Shown: positions 11,599-20,252, counted from the first letter of the stretch. The stretch is 33,779 bases of DNA from Caulobacter sp. (GCA_030645575.1 JAUSMJ010000083.1:1-33779); one strand, 5' to 3'. Program-made: numbers and translations. Notes: generated by a model not told the origin, from the sequence alone.

Positions 11599-13143
11599 AT
11601 GCGCGACGACACGCCGGTGATCATCGGAGCGGGCCAATTCACCTATCGGGGTCCGGCGGACAGTTCGCTCTCGCCGCTCGATCTGCTCAAGATCGCGGCG
11701 GATCGCGCCGCCGCCGACACGGGCGTGGACGGAAACATCCTGGCCCAGCTCGACGGGGTGGCCGTGGTCGGCTTCACCATCGACGCGCCCGGGGCCCTCT
11801 CGCAGCTGCCGTTCCCGCGGCTGAAAAACCCGCCGGCCAGCCTGGCCCGGGCCGTCGGCGCGCAGCCGGCCTTCGAGATCTACAGCCACATGGGCGGCAA
11901 CAGCCCCCAGCAGCTGATCAACACCCTGTGCGAGCGCATCGCCCGGGGCGAGAACGAGCTGACCCTCGCCGTCGGCGCCGAGTTCCTCGGCTCGCTGATG
12001 AAGCGGCTCAAGGGCGGGGCGGGCTTCGCCGGCTGGGAAGACCCCTACGCCATCGAGGACGAGCCCAGGCGCATCGGCGACCCGCGTCCCGGCACCACGC
12101 CGCAGGAGAACGCCCACGGCCTGAACCGGCCGATCAACGTCTATCCGATGTTCGAGAACGCCCTGCGCGCGCGCGACGGCCGCTCGATCGGCGATCACCA
12201 GAAGCGCCTGGGCAAGCTGTTCGCGCCCTTCACCCAGGTCGCGGCGACCAACCCCTACGCCTGGTTCCCGACCGAGCGGAGCGAGTCGGAGCTGGTCACC
12301 GTCACCGACCAGAACCGCATGATCAGCTTCCCCTATCCGAAATACCTCAACGCCATCATGGAGGTCGATCAGTCCGCCGGCGTGATCATCGCCAGCGTGC
12401 GCAAGGCGCGCGAGCTGGGCGTGCCCGAGAGCAAATGGGTGTTCCTGCACGGTTGCGCCGACGCGTCGGATCTCTGGTATCCGTCCGACCGGCAGGACTT
12501 CCACTCCAGCCCGGCCATGCGGCTGACCGGCAAGCGGGCGCTGGAGATGGCCCGCGTTGGCCTGGACGAGATCGACTACATCGACCTCTATTCCTGCTTC
12601 CCGATCGCCGTGGAGGTGGCGGCCGAGGAGCTGGGCCTGGCGCTGGACGACCCACGCGGCCTGACCGTCACCGGCGGGCTGCCCTACATGGGCGGGCCGG
12701 GCAACAACTACGCCATGCATTCGGTGGCCATGATGGTCGGCAAGCTGCGCGACCATCCGCACAGCTGGGGCCTGTGCACGGCCAACGGCTGGTATCTGAC
12801 CAAACAGTCGACGGGCGTCTATTCGACCACGCCGCTGGAAGGGCCGTGGGAGCGGGAAGACCCGGCCGTGATCCAGCGCCAGATCGACGCCCTGCCGCAT
12901 CCGGCGCTGGTCGAGCACCCCGAGGGGCCCGCGACCATCGAGACCTACACCGTGGTCCACACGCGTGACGGCTATCACATGGGCATCGTGTTCGGCCGCG
13001 ACGAGCACGACCGCCGCTTCATCGCCGTGACCCCCGACGACGAGGCGACCCTGCGCGAGCTGGAGAGCCGCGAGGGCGTGGGGCGGTCTGGCACGGTCGG
13101 CCGGCATCCGGACGGCCAGCGCAACCTGTTCGTTCCGGATTGA
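11599..13143 (+). CDS. Thiolase-fold protein (annotated-type acetyl-CoA acetyltransferase), probably without the usual nucleophile
   Basis: A 514-residue protein with the thiolase-like layout: N-terminal TPVIIGAGQFTYRG, a first core (about 80-160) with INTLCERIARGENELTLAVGAE, the second-half motif EIDYIDLYSCFPIAVEVAAEELG, and the glycine-rich GLPYMGGPGNNYAMHSVAMM, plus a C-terminal extension. The loop where thiolases carry the acyl-accepting cysteine reads HMGGNSPQQ here, and the usual GHP/CxG region is also altered. It may therefore be a thioesterase-like or non-condensing relative. The start at 11599 follows an AAGGGAG ribosome-binding site; the frame is open 40 codons upstream without support. 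Divergent from glnB and followed by a hairpin repeat. Substrate unknown. Confidence 0.75.
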   Translation: MRDDTPVIIGAGQFTYRGPADSSLSPLDLLKIAADRAAADTGVDGNILAQLDGVAVVGFTIDAPGALSQLPFPRLKNPPASLARAVGAQPAFEIYSHMGGNSPQQLINTLCERIARGENELTLAVGAEFLGSLMKRLKGGAGFAGWEDPYAIEDEPRRIGDPRPGTTPQENAHGLNRPINVYPMFENALRARDGRSIGDHQKRLGKLFAPFTQVAATNPYAWFPTERSESELVTVTDQNRMISFPYPKYLNAIMEVDQSAGVIIASVRKARELGVPESKWVFLHGCADASDLWYPSDRQDFHSSPAMRLTGKRALEMARVGLDEIDYIDLYSCFPIAVEVAAEELGLALDDPRGLTVTGGLPYMGGPGNNYAMHSVAMMVGKLRDHPHSWGLCTANGWYLTKQSTGVYSTTPLEGPWEREDPAVIQRQIDALPHPALVEHPEGPATIETYTVVHTRDGYHMGIVFGRDEHDRRFIAVTPDDEATLRELESREGVGRSGTVGRHPDGQRNLFVPD

Positions 13144-13151
13144 CGATCAGA

Positions 13152-13215
13152 GACATGCACTTCAGTGCGTGTCCCTTGCTTGCGGAAGGGGACACGCACT
13201 GAAGTGCATGTCCCC
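13152..13215. repeat. Paired palindromic repeat, GGGACA family, copy 1
   Basis: Two inverted 24-base arms (13152-13175 and 13188-13211) match perfectly around a 12-base spacer. Each arm is itself an almost perfect palindrome of the form GGGACAcGCACTgaAGTGC. Related copies lie at 23778-23843, 24373-24400 and 30669-30696, all intergenic. This is the pattern of REP-like dispersed elements. Confidence 0.85.
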
Positions 13216-13239
13216 GCGCCATGACGGAGACTTGTTGAG

Positions 13240-13806
13240 ATGCGCACCTACATGATCCGCCACGGCAAGCCCTCGGCGACCTGGGGCGACCAGGACGACG
13301 ATCCGGGGCTCGACGAGACGGGACTGGCCCAGGCGCGGGGCGCGGCGGCGATCCTGCTGGCCCTGCCGGCCGACGCGCGGCCGACAGCGGTGGTCAGCTC
13401 GCCGCTGCGCCGCTGCCGCGAGACCGCCCAGCCGTTCGCCGAGGCGATCGGGGCCGAGCTGATCGTCGATCCGCGGGTCGGCGAGATCCCGACGCCGAAG
13501 GCCGTGGCCCATGCCGACCGCGGCGCCTGGCTGCGCGAGGCCTTCGCCGGCCGCTGGGACGAGATTCGTGGCGACCTCGACTACGACGCCTGGCGGCGCG
13601 CGGTGGCCGCCGCCGTGGCCAGCTATCCCGGCGCGGCCGTGTTCAGCCATTTCGTGGCCATCAACGCGGCGGTGACCGTGGCGGCCGGCGGCGACCTGGT
13701 CATGGGTTTTCGGCCCGACCACTGTTCGATCCAGGTGTTCGAGCCGGCCGATGGCCGCTTGATCCTGGTCGCCAAGGGGCGCGAAGCTTCGACCCAGGTT
13801 CTCTGA
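13240..13806 (+). CDS. Histidine phosphatase family protein (phosphoglycerate-mutase-like)
   Basis: A 188-residue member of the histidine phosphatase superfamily, which transfers phosphate through a phosphohistidine. It has the signature MRTYMIRHGKPS with the nucleophile H8, the SSPLRRCRETAQPFAE motif carrying the second conserved arginine (about 53-68), a likely acid residue in RVGEIPTPK, and the second catalytic histidine H137 in AVFSHFVAINAA. The substrate cannot be read from the sequence; a small-molecule or protein phosphatase is more likely than a glycolytic mutase because of its short length. It lies 11 bp ahead of the NAD(P)HX repair gene on the same strand, so the two are probably cotranscribed. 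Confidence 0.85.
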   Translation: MRTYMIRHGKPSATWGDQDDDPGLDETGLAQARGAAAILLALPADARPTAVVSSPLRRCRETAQPFAEAIGAELIVDPRVGEIPTPKAVAHADRGAWLREAFAGRWDEIRGDLDYDAWRRAVAAAVASYPGAAVFSHFVAINAAVTVAAGGDLVMGFRPDHCSIQVFEPADGRLILVAKGREASTQVL

Positions 13807-13817
13807 TCGGAGATTCG

Positions 13818-15272
13818 ATGGGTTCGGCGCCGGACATCCTGACGGTCGAGGAGATGACCGCCGCCGACCAGGCGGCGATCGCCGCCGGGACCGCCGGTGT
13901 GAAGCTGATGGAGCGGGCGGGCAGGGCGGTCGCCGAGGCCATCCGCCAGCGCTACCGTCCCTGCCGCACGGTGGTGCTCTGCGGGCCCGGCAACAACGGC
14001 GGCGACGGCTACATGGTCGCCCGCATTCTCAAGCGCCGGGGCTGGCCGGTGTGGGTCGAGACGCTCGGCCCGCCCGCGACCGCCGACGCCCGCGCCGTGG
14101 CCGCCCGCTGGCGGGGCGAGACCCTGCCTCTGTCGGCGACGGAACGGCCGGCGGACCTGGTCATCGACGCCCTGTTCGGCGCCGGTCTCAGCCGGCCGCT
14201 GGACGGGGCCGCCCTCAGCCAGGCCCGGGCCTCGCATCATTCAAAGACGCCGGTGGTGGCCATCGACGTCCCCAGCGGCGTCGATGGCGACAGCGGCAAG
14301 ATTCTGGGCGAGGCGGCGTTCCGCGCCGACCTGACCGTCACCTTCCATCGCCGGAAGATCGGCCATGCGCTGGTGCCCGGACGGTCGGCCTGCGGCGACC
14401 TGGTGGTGGCCGACATCGGACTGGGGCCGACGACGTCCGGCCTCGTCGAAAACCGGCCGTCGCTGTGGCTGCCGCGCTTTCCCTGGCCGTCGGCCGCCTC
14501 GCACAAGCACGCGCGTGGCCGGCTGGCGGTGGTCAGCGGCGACGCCCTGCACACCGGCGCGGCGCGGCTGGCGGCGCGGGGCGGGCTGCGCATCGGCGCG
14601 GGCGTGGTGACGGTGCTCTCGCCACCGGCGGCGGCGGCGACCAACGCCGCGCATCTGGAAGCGGTCATGTTGGCCGTGTTCGACACCGACCAGGCGCTGG
14701 CCGAGGCCGCCGAGCGGGCCGACGCGGTGATCATCGGCCCGGCGGCGGGGATCACCCCGGCCACCCGCGCAAACCTGTTCGCCCTGGCCCGCACCGGCGC
14801 GGCGCTGGTCGTTGATGCGGATGCGCTCACAGTGTTCCGCGACAAGCCGTCGGACCTGTTCAGCGCGCTGGACCGCGACGATGTGCTGACGCCCCATGTC
14901 GGCGAGTTCGAGCGGCTGTTCCCCGGCCTGCTGGCGTCCAGCCCGCACCGCGTCGCCGCCGCGCGCGAGGCCGCGCGCCGGGCCGGGGCCATCGTGCTGC
15001 TCAAGGGCCCCGACACGGTGATCGCCGCGCCGGACGATCGCGCGGCCGTTTGCCTCGAGGACGCGCCCTGGCTGGCCACGGCCGGCTCGGGGGACGTGCT
15101 GGCGGGCTTCATCGGCGGCCTGATCGCCCAGGGCATGGACAGTTTCGAAGCCGCCTGCGCCGGGGCCTGGATCCACGCCGCCTGCGCCCGCCGCTTCGGC
15201 CCCGGCCTGATCGCCGAGGACCTCCCGGGCCTGGCCCCCGCCGTGCTGGCCGAGCTTTACGCCAGCCGGTAG
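13818..15272 (+). CDS. nnr: Bifunctional NAD(P)H-hydrate epimerase / ADP-dependent dehydratase
   Basis: Repairs hydrated NADH and NADPH. The 484-residue protein joins both enzymes. The N-terminal epimerase (about 1-215) has LMERAGRAVAEAI, VVLCGPGNNGGDGYMVAR (52-69), VIDALFGAGL (with D117) and VAIDVPSGVDGDSG. The C-terminal dehydratase (about 228-484) has the opening HKHARGRLAVVSG, VVDADALTVF, VLTPHVGEFERLFPG (356-370), IVLLKGPDTVI and the nucleotide loop ATAGSGDVLAGFIGGLIAQG. The final motif reads ATAGSGD where many relatives have ATGGTGD, a mild change. It follows the histidine phosphatase gene by 11 bp. In related genomes it is found near glnB, as here. Confidence 0.93.
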   Translation: MGSAPDILTVEEMTAADQAAIAAGTAGVKLMERAGRAVAEAIRQRYRPCRTVVLCGPGNNGGDGYMVARILKRRGWPVWVETLGPPATADARAVAARWRGETLPLSATERPADLVIDALFGAGLSRPLDGAALSQARASHHSKTPVVAIDVPSGVDGDSGKILGEAAFRADLTVTFHRRKIGHALVPGRSACGDLVVADIGLGPTTSGLVENRPSLWLPRFPWPSAASHKHARGRLAVVSGDALHTGAARLAARGGLRIGAGVVTVLSPPAAAATNAAHLEAVMLAVFDTDQALAEAAERADAVIIGPAAGITPATRANLFALARTGAALVVDADALTVFRDKPSDLFSALDRDDVLTPHVGEFERLFPGLLASSPHRVAAAREAARRAGAIVLLKGPDTVIAAPDDRAAVCLEDAPWLATAGSGDVLAGFIGGLIAQGMDSFEAACAGAWIHAACARRFGPGLIAEDLPGLAPAVLAELYASR

Positions 15273-15372
15273 ACGTCGCCGGGCCGAATAGATCAAGGCG
15301 GCCGGGTCGCGGTGCGCTAGGCTGTCTTTATGAACTCTCGCCGTCCGGGCGCGGGCAACCGGGCGGCCCATC

Positions 15373-15972
15373 ATGACCGAGCGTATCGACGCGATCCTCG
15401 AAAGCATCCAGGCGCTCGAACAGGAACTGGAGGAGGAGTTCGCCAAGGCCGGGGCCGGCCTGCGCTTCGGTCTCGAGCACGGCCGGGCCCGCTTCGAGGC
15501 GGAGGTGCTCCGCCGGCATCACGAACTGAAGACGGGCCTGGCCCGCTATCTCTCGCGGGCCAACCCCTTGGTGGTCCTGACGGCGCCAGTGATCTACTCG
15601 TTGATCGTCCCGTTCGTGGTGCTCGACCTGTGGGTGTCGGCCTATCAGGCGATCTGTTTCCGGGTTTACGGCATCCCGCGGGTCAGACGCAGTCGCTATG
15701 TCGTGTTCGACCGGTCGGCGCTGACCTATCTGAACCTGATCGAGCGGTTCAACTGCGCCTACTGCTCCTACGGCAACGGCGTGATCGCCTACGCGCGCGA
15801 GATCGCCGGCCGCACCGAAAAGTTCTGGTGCCCGATCAAGCACGCCCGCCGGGTGTTGGGCGCCCATCCCCACTATGCCGACTTCGCCGATTTCGGCGAA
15901 GGCGAGGGCTACGCCAACCATCTGAAGCGCTCGCGGGCGAAGGTGCGCGGCGAGCCAGGGGCGGTCTCCTGA
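15373..15972 (+). CDS. Conserved hypothetical membrane protein with Cys-rich motif
   Basis: I cannot assign a function. The 199-residue product starts with a charged, probably coiled-coil stretch (ERIDAILESIQALEQELEEE), has one or two membrane segments (about 66-97, NPLVVLTAPVIYSLIVPFVV), and then a conserved-looking soluble part with NCAYCSYGNGVIAYAREI and KFWCPIKHARR. The CxxC plus WCPIKH could bind a metal or a redox group, but this is a guess. The ribosome-binding site is weak (GGGCGG). It lies just upstream of the FNR-like box and nrdJ on the same strand. Confidence 0.7.
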   Translation: MTERIDAILESIQALEQELEEEFAKAGAGLRFGLEHGRARFEAEVLRRHHELKTGLARYLSRANPLVVLTAPVIYSLIVPFVVLDLWVSAYQAICFRVYGIPRVRRSRYVVFDRSALTYLNLIERFNCAYCSYGNGVIAYAREIAGRTEKFWCPIKHARRVLGAHPHYADFADFGEGEGYANHLKRSRAKVRGEPGAVS

Positions 15973-15991
15973 TCGGAACCGGCGCCGGGGC

Positions 15992-16005
15992 TTGATCCGG
16001 GTCAA
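15992..16005 (+). promoter_or_regulatory. FNR/FixK-type binding site upstream of nrdJ
   Basis: The sequence TTGATCCGGGTCAA is a perfect inverted repeat TTGA(T/C)-N4-(G/A)TCAA, the consensus of FNR, Anr and FixK regulators. Its centre is about 111 bp before the nrdJ start. Oxygen-limited induction of a class II reductase makes sense because it does not need oxygen to make its radical. No -10 element was identified with confidence, so position class is unknown. Confidence 0.6.
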
Positions 16006-16109
16006 CGCGCCGCTCGCCGAACAGGGGCAGGTGCGTCGGTCCGGACGCCCGATCGGACGCCGCACCGACTCGGAAAGCCTGACCAACCCACTGTCCCGGG
16101 AGGACCCCC

Positions 16110-18344
16110 ATGGCGTTCGACACCTCGCTGGCCGGAGAGATCTGGTCGAGCAAGTATCGCTTCACGCCGCCGGGCGCCGCGCCCGAGGGCGCCGTCGAGG
16201 ATACCTGGCGCCGCATCGCCCGCGCCGTGGCCCAGGCCGAGGCCCCCGAACTGCGGGATCCGGTCGAGGCGGAGTTCTACGACGCCCTGCGCGACCACCG
16301 CTTCCTGCCCGCCGGGCGGATCATCGCCGGGGCCGGGACGGCGCGGACCGTGACCCTGTTCAACTGCTTCGTCATGGGGGTGATCCCCGACGATCTGGGC
16401 GGCATCTTCGACCACGTCCGCGAGGCGGCGCTGACGCTGCAGCAGGGCGGCGGCGTGGGCATGGACTTTTCCTCGATCCGGCCGGCCGGGGCGTTCGTCT
16501 CGGGCGTCGCGGCCGACGCCTCCGGCCCGCTCAGCTTCATGGACGTCTGGGACGCCATGTGCCGCACCATCATGTCGGCCGGCCAGCGGCGCGGCGCGAT
16601 GATGGGCTGCCTGCGCATCGAACACCCCGACATCGAAGCCTTCATCGACGCCAAGCGGGAGGCTGGACGGCTCCGTAACTTCAACCTGTCGGTGCTGGTC
16701 AGCGACGCCTTCATGGACGCGCTGCGGGCCGGCGCCGACTGGCCGTTGACCTTCGGCGGCCGGGTGCATCGGGTGCTGCCCGCCGCCGAGCTGTGGGCCC
16801 GGCTGATGCGGGCGACCTATGACTGCGCCGAGCCGGGCGTGATCTTCATCGACCGGGTCAACGCGGCCAACAATCTGGCCCATTGCGAGGAGATCCTGGC
16901 CAGCAATCCCTGCGGCGAGCAGATGCTGCCGCCCTACGGCGCCTGTCTGCTGGGCTCGATCAACCTGGCGCGGCTGGTCAAAAGCCCGTTCGAGCCGGAC
17001 GCGGCGATCGACGAGGCGGAGCTGGGCCAGCTGACGCGGACGGCGGTGCGGCTGCTGGACAACGTCATCGACATCTCCCGCTTTCCGCTCGAGGCCCAGG
17101 CGGCCGAGGCGGTGTCGAAGCGCCGCCTGGGTCTGGGCGTGACCGGTCTGGCCAACGCCCTGGCCTTCTGCGGCGCGCGCTATGGCGAGGCGGCGGCGGC
17201 GGACCTGACCCGTCGCTGGCTGGGGGTGATCAAGCGCGAGGCCTATCGCGCCTCGGCCCGCCTGGCCGCCGAGAAGGGCGTCTTTCCGCTCTATCGGGGA
17301 GAGATGCTCGACCGGCCCAACCTGGCCTCGCTCGACGAGGAGACGCGCGACCTGATCCGCGCTCACGGCCTGCGCAACGGCTGCCTGACCTCGATCGCCC
17401 CGACGGGCACGACCTCGATCCTGGCGGGCAACGTCTCGTCGGGCGTCGAGCCGGTGTTCGCCTACGCCTACAGCCGCAAGGTCCGCCAGGCGGACGGCTC
17501 GACGCGCGAGGAGCCGGTCGAGGACTACGCCCTGGCCGTCTGGAAGGCGCTGCGCGGCGAGGCCCCGCCGCCGGCGGAGGTGTTCGTCAGCGCCCAGACC
17601 CTCAACCCGGCCGATCACCTGCGGATGCAGGCCGCCGCCCAGACGATGGTCGACAGCTCGATCTCCAAGACCGTCAACTGTCCGGAGGACATCGCCTTCG
17701 ACGATTTCGCCGACATCTATGTCGAGGGCTACCGGCTGGGGTGCAAGGGACTGACGACCTATCGGCCCAACGCCATCACCGGCTCGGTGCTCAGCGTCGC
17801 CCCTCCGGCCGCGCCCGCGCCGCCGAAGGCGCCCGAGCCACAGCTGACGCCCCGTCCGGCCGCCCTCGAGGGCATGACCTACAAGATCAAGTGGCCGGAG
17901 AGCGACCACGCCGTCTACGTCACGCTCAACGACACCATCGACGCCGACGGGCGGCGGCCGTTCGAGATCTTCGTCAACTCGCGCAACATGGACCACTACG
18001 CCTGGACCGTGGGTCTGACGCGGATGATCTCGGCCGTGTTCCGTCGCGGCGGCGATGTGTCGTTCGTGGCCGAGGAGCTGAAGGCGGTGTTCGATCCGCG
18101 CGGCGGGGCCTGGCTCGACGGCCGCTATGTCCCCTCGCTGCTGGCGGCGATCGGCGGGGTGGTCGAACAGCACATGACCGGCCTGGCGCCGTCCCGGGCC
18201 GGGGAGGGCGGGCCGTCGGCCGCCGCGCCGCCGGAACCCGGCCGCAAGCCGCTGGCCTGCTGTCCCCGCTGCGGCGCGGCGGCGCTGGTGCGCAAGGAGG
18301 GCTGCGACACCTGCCTCGACTGTGGCCACTCGAAATGCGGCTGA
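16110..18344 (+). CDS. nrdJ: Adenosylcobalamin-dependent ribonucleoside-diphosphate reductase (class II)
   Basis: Reduces ribonucleotides to deoxyribonucleotides with a radical formed from vitamin B12. The 744-residue protein has the active-site cysteine C86 in TLFNCFVMG, the glycine-rich QQGGGVGMDFSSIRPAGA, the catalytic Asn-Cys-Glu set SNPCGEQ (N266, C268, E270), the loop SIAPTGTTSILAGNVSSG, and the TVNCPEDIAFDDF and YRPNAITGSVL motifs. The C-terminus has a zinc-ribbon-like set of cysteines (C718, C721, C732, C735, C738, C743) that carries the dithiol tail recharging the active site. The start at 16110 follows GGGAGG. It stands alone, with an FNR-type box upstream. B12-dependent and independent of oxygen, it would serve the cell when the class I enzyme is starved of oxygen or iron. 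Confidence 0.95.
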   Translation: MAFDTSLAGEIWSSKYRFTPPGAAPEGAVEDTWRRIARAVAQAEAPELRDPVEAEFYDALRDHRFLPAGRIIAGAGTARTVTLFNCFVMGVIPDDLGGIFDHVREAALTLQQGGGVGMDFSSIRPAGAFVSGVAADASGPLSFMDVWDAMCRTIMSAGQRRGAMMGCLRIEHPDIEAFIDAKREAGRLRNFNLSVLVSDAFMDALRAGADWPLTFGGRVHRVLPAAELWARLMRATYDCAEPGVIFIDRVNAANNLAHCEEILASNPCGEQMLPPYGACLLGSINLARLVKSPFEPDAAIDEAELGQLTRTAVRLLDNVIDISRFPLEAQAAEAVSKRRLGLGVTGLANALAFCGARYGEAAAADLTRRWLGVIKREAYRASARLAAEKGVFPLYRGEMLDRPNLASLDEETRDLIRAHGLRNGCLTSIAPTGTTSILAGNVSSGVEPVFAYAYSRKVRQADGSTREEPVEDYALAVWKALRGEAPPPAEVFVSAQTLNPADHLRMQAAAQTMVDSSISKTVNCPEDIAFDDFADIYVEGYRLGCKGLTTYRPNAITGSVLSVAPPAAPAPPKAPEPQLTPRPAALEGMTYKIKWPESDHAVYVTLNDTIDADGRRPFEIFVNSRNMDHYAWTVGLTRMISAVFRRGGDVSFVAEELKAVFDPRGGAWLDGRYVPSLLAAIGGVVEQHMTGLAPSRAGEGGPSAAAPPEPGRKPLACCPRCGAAALVRKEGCDTCLDCGHSKCG

Positions 18345-18480
18345 GGCCGCCGCCCGCGAAGATCAAGGTCGAAACCGGTCGCGGGCCGCCGGGGGCCGTC
18401 TCCCCGATGTTCCAGGGCCTCGGACCCCAGTTCCCCTCTGGCGCCGCCAGCCCCTATCCCGTAGGAAAACGGCAGAACCT

Positions 18481-18565
18481 GCGGATGTGGCGGAACTGGT
18501 AGACGCACTGGATTTAGGTTCCAGCGCCGCGAGGCGTGGAGGTTCGAGTCCTCTCATCCGCACCA
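18481..18565 (+). tRNA. tRNA-Leu (anticodon UAG)
   Basis: An 85-base class II tRNA with the 3' CCA encoded. The acceptor arms GCGGATG (18481-18487) and CATCCGC (18555-18561) pair fully. The D arm region is TGGCGGAACTGGTAGACGCA, the anticodon stem CTGGA/TCCAG holds the loop TTTAGGT with anticodon TAG, there is a long variable arm (GCGCCGCGAGGCGT region), and the T arm contains GGTTCGAGTCC. It closely follows the bacterial tRNA-Leu(UAG) pattern. Confidence 0.97.
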
Positions 18566-18584
18566 CCCTTCGCCCTGCGGGCTT

Positions 18585-18602
18585 CGGGTGGCGAGCCACC
18601 CG
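18585..18602. terminator. Hairpin downstream of tRNA-Leu
   Basis: CGGGTGGC and GCCACCCG form a perfect stem with a tight loop, 20 bases after the tRNA. There is no T-run, so it may be a processing or weak termination structure and not a full intrinsic terminator. Confidence 0.35.
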
Positions 18603-18680
18603 GAATCGCATCCTGGGCCAAGGCGCGCCCTTCGAAACCCTGGCGAAGAAGGGCTGCCAGCCGCCGCGCCAAACGGGGGC

Positions 18681-18709
18681 TTGGCCGCAAAAGTCCCGCG
18701 TGACATAAG
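18681..18709 (+). promoter_or_regulatory. Candidate promoter for tig
   Basis: TTGGCC at 18681-18686 and CATAAG at 18704-18709 are separated by 17 bases and resemble housekeeping -35 and -10 boxes. They would give a leader of about 100 bases containing a GCCGCCC/GGGCGGC hairpin at 18724-18743. Plausible, but the match to the boxes is only partial. Confidence 0.35.
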
Positions 18710-18812
18710 GGCCACCGCTTTGCGCCGCCCTGAGCCGGGCGGCGGCCCCATTTCCACACCAGGCGGATGACAACGGCCTTTGGCCGCTCGTCCGAGACTC
18801 TTGAGAATGTCG

Positions 18813-20165
18813 ATGCAAATCGTTGAAAAGTCTGGCGAAGGCCTTAGCCGCGTGTTCGGCGTCACTGTTCCGGCGGGCGAACTCGCCGCGCGACTGGACG
18901 CCCGGATCGCCGAACTGGCCCCGCAGATGAACCTGAAGGGCTTCCGCAAGGGCAAGGTGCCCGCGGCCCATGTGCGTCGCATGCATGGCAAGGCCCTGAT
19001 GCAGGAGGTCGTCCAGGAAGCGCTCAACGAGACCACCCAGAAGGTGCTCGACGACAACAAGCTGCGCCCGGCCTCGCAACCCGACCTGAAGCCCGAATCC
19101 GACATGAACGCCGTGCTCAATGGCGGCGCCGACCTGGCCTATGAGCTGGCCGTCGAGCTGATGCCCGATTTCGAGCCGATCGACACCAGCAAGCTGAAGC
19201 TGAAGCGCCCGGTCTACACCCCGACCGACAAGGAGGTCGATGAGGCCCTGGCCGAGCTGGCCAAGCAGGCCGGGACCTTCGCCCCGCGCACGGGCAAGTC
19301 GTTGAAGGCCAAGGACGGCGACCAGGTGCTGATCGACTTCCTCGGCAGCATCGGCGGCGTGCCGTTCGACGGCGGCAAGGGCGAGGGCTTCGAGCTGACC
19401 CTCGGCTCGGGCCAGTTCATCCCGGGCTTCGAGGCCCAGCTGGTCGGCGCCAAGCCGGGCGACGACGTGACCGTCAAGGTCCAGTTCCCCGAGGGCTACC
19501 AGTCGACCGATCTGGCCGGCAAGGACGCCGAGTTCGCCGTGAAGGTCCATGAGGTCCGCGCCCCGGTCGAGGCCGAGCCCGACGACGCCCTGGCCCAGCG
19601 CCTGGGCCTGTCGGACCTGGCCACGCTGCGCGAGACGGTGACCAAGAACCTCGAACAGGGCTACGCCAACCAGTCGCGCTTCAAGCTCAAGCGGGCCCTG
19701 CTGGACGAGCTGGACAAGGGCCACGACTTCCCGCTGCCGCCGCGCATGGTCGAGGCCGAGTTCGCCGGCATCTGGCAGCAGGTCGAGGGCGACAAGACGG
19801 CCGGAAGCCTGCCGCCGGAAGACGCCGACAAGAGCGACGAGGACCTGCGCGCCGAGTATCGCAAGATCGCCGAGCGCCGCGTGCGACTGGGCCTGGTGCT
19901 GGCCGAGATCGGCCGCAAGAACAACGTCCAGGTCACCGACCAGGAACTGACCCAGGCCATGCAGCGCGAGGCCATGCAGTACGGCCAGCAGGCGCAGCAG
20001 GTGTTCGACTTCTTCCGGTCGAACCCGCAGGCCCAGGCCCAGCTGCGCGCGCCGCTGTACGAGGACAAGGTGGTCGAGCTGATCTTCGGCCAGGCGACCG
20101 TGACCGACAAGAAGGTCTCCAAGAAGGAGATCGAGGCCGACGACGACCTGCCGGACGGCTACTAG
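18813..20165 (+). CDS. tig: Trigger factor (ribosome-associated chaperone and prolyl isomerase)
   Basis: A 450-residue trigger factor that binds the ribosome exit site and helps nascent proteins fold. The N-terminal ribosome-binding domain has the signature [21 protein letters not shown] (with the FRK loop near residues 53-55). The FKBP-like domain follows ([43 protein letters not shown]), then the long helical C-terminal domain, rich in Gln and charge. I start at [10 protein letters not shown]; an ATG two codons earlier at 18807 is about as likely. It precedes clpP on the same strand, the classical order. A hairpin 9 bases after the stop separates the two transcripts at least partly. Confidence 0.96.
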   Translation: MQIVEKSGEGLSRVFGVTVPAGELAARLDARIAELAPQMNLKGFRKGKVPAAHVRRMHGKALMQEVVQEALNETTQKVLDDNKLRPASQPDLKPESDMNAVLNGGADLAYELAVELMPDFEPIDTSKLKLKRPVYTPTDKEVDEALAELAKQAGTFAPRTGKSLKAKDGDQVLIDFLGSIGGVPFDGGKGEGFELTLGSGQFIPGFEAQLVGAKPGDDVTVKVQFPEGYQSTDLAGKDAEFAVKVHEVRAPVEAEPDDALAQRLGLSDLATLRETVTKNLEQGYANQSRFKLKRALLDELDKGHDFPLPPRMVEAEFAGIWQQVEGDKTAGSLPPEDADKSDEDLRAEYRKIAERRVRLGLVLAEIGRKNNVQVTDQELTQAMQREAMQYGQQAQQVFDFFRSNPQAQAQLRAPLYEDKVVELIFGQATVTDKKVSKKEIEADDDLPDGY

Positions 20166-20173
20166 ACACCGGA

Positions 20174-20214
20174 CACGGTCCGCGTCTCCGGCGAGCGCCG
20201 GGGGCCGGACCGTG
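20174..20214 (+). terminator. Long hairpin after tig
   Basis: CACGGTCCG (20174-20182) pairs perfectly with CGGACCGTG (20206-20214), and the interior can form a second CCGGCG/CGCCGG stem. There is no T-run, so termination may be partial or rho-assisted, or the hairpin may protect the 3' end of the tig message. Confidence 0.45.
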
Positions 20215-20223
20215 ACGGCCGCG

Positions 20224-20252
20224 CTTGCATCCCCTTAACCTCCGCCCGATAT
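20224..20252 (+). promoter_or_regulatory. Candidate heat-shock (sigma-32 type) promoter of clpP
   Basis: CTTGCA (20224-20229) and CCCGATAT (20245-20252), 15 bases apart, resemble the CTTGAA and CCCCATNT boxes of sigma-32 promoters. The site lies between the tig hairpin and the clpP start, giving a leader of about 55 bases. clpP is a heat-shock gene in many bacteria. The match is approximate. Confidence 0.4.

Noticed and set aside
15287..15300. A possible second FNR-like site (GATCAA half) before the hypothetical membrane protein
   Set aside because: Only one half-site is present; the other half does not match.
16002..18329. A 775-codon minus-strand open frame across nrdJ
   Set aside because: Antisense shadow of the reductase, same compositional pattern as other shadows, no domain.
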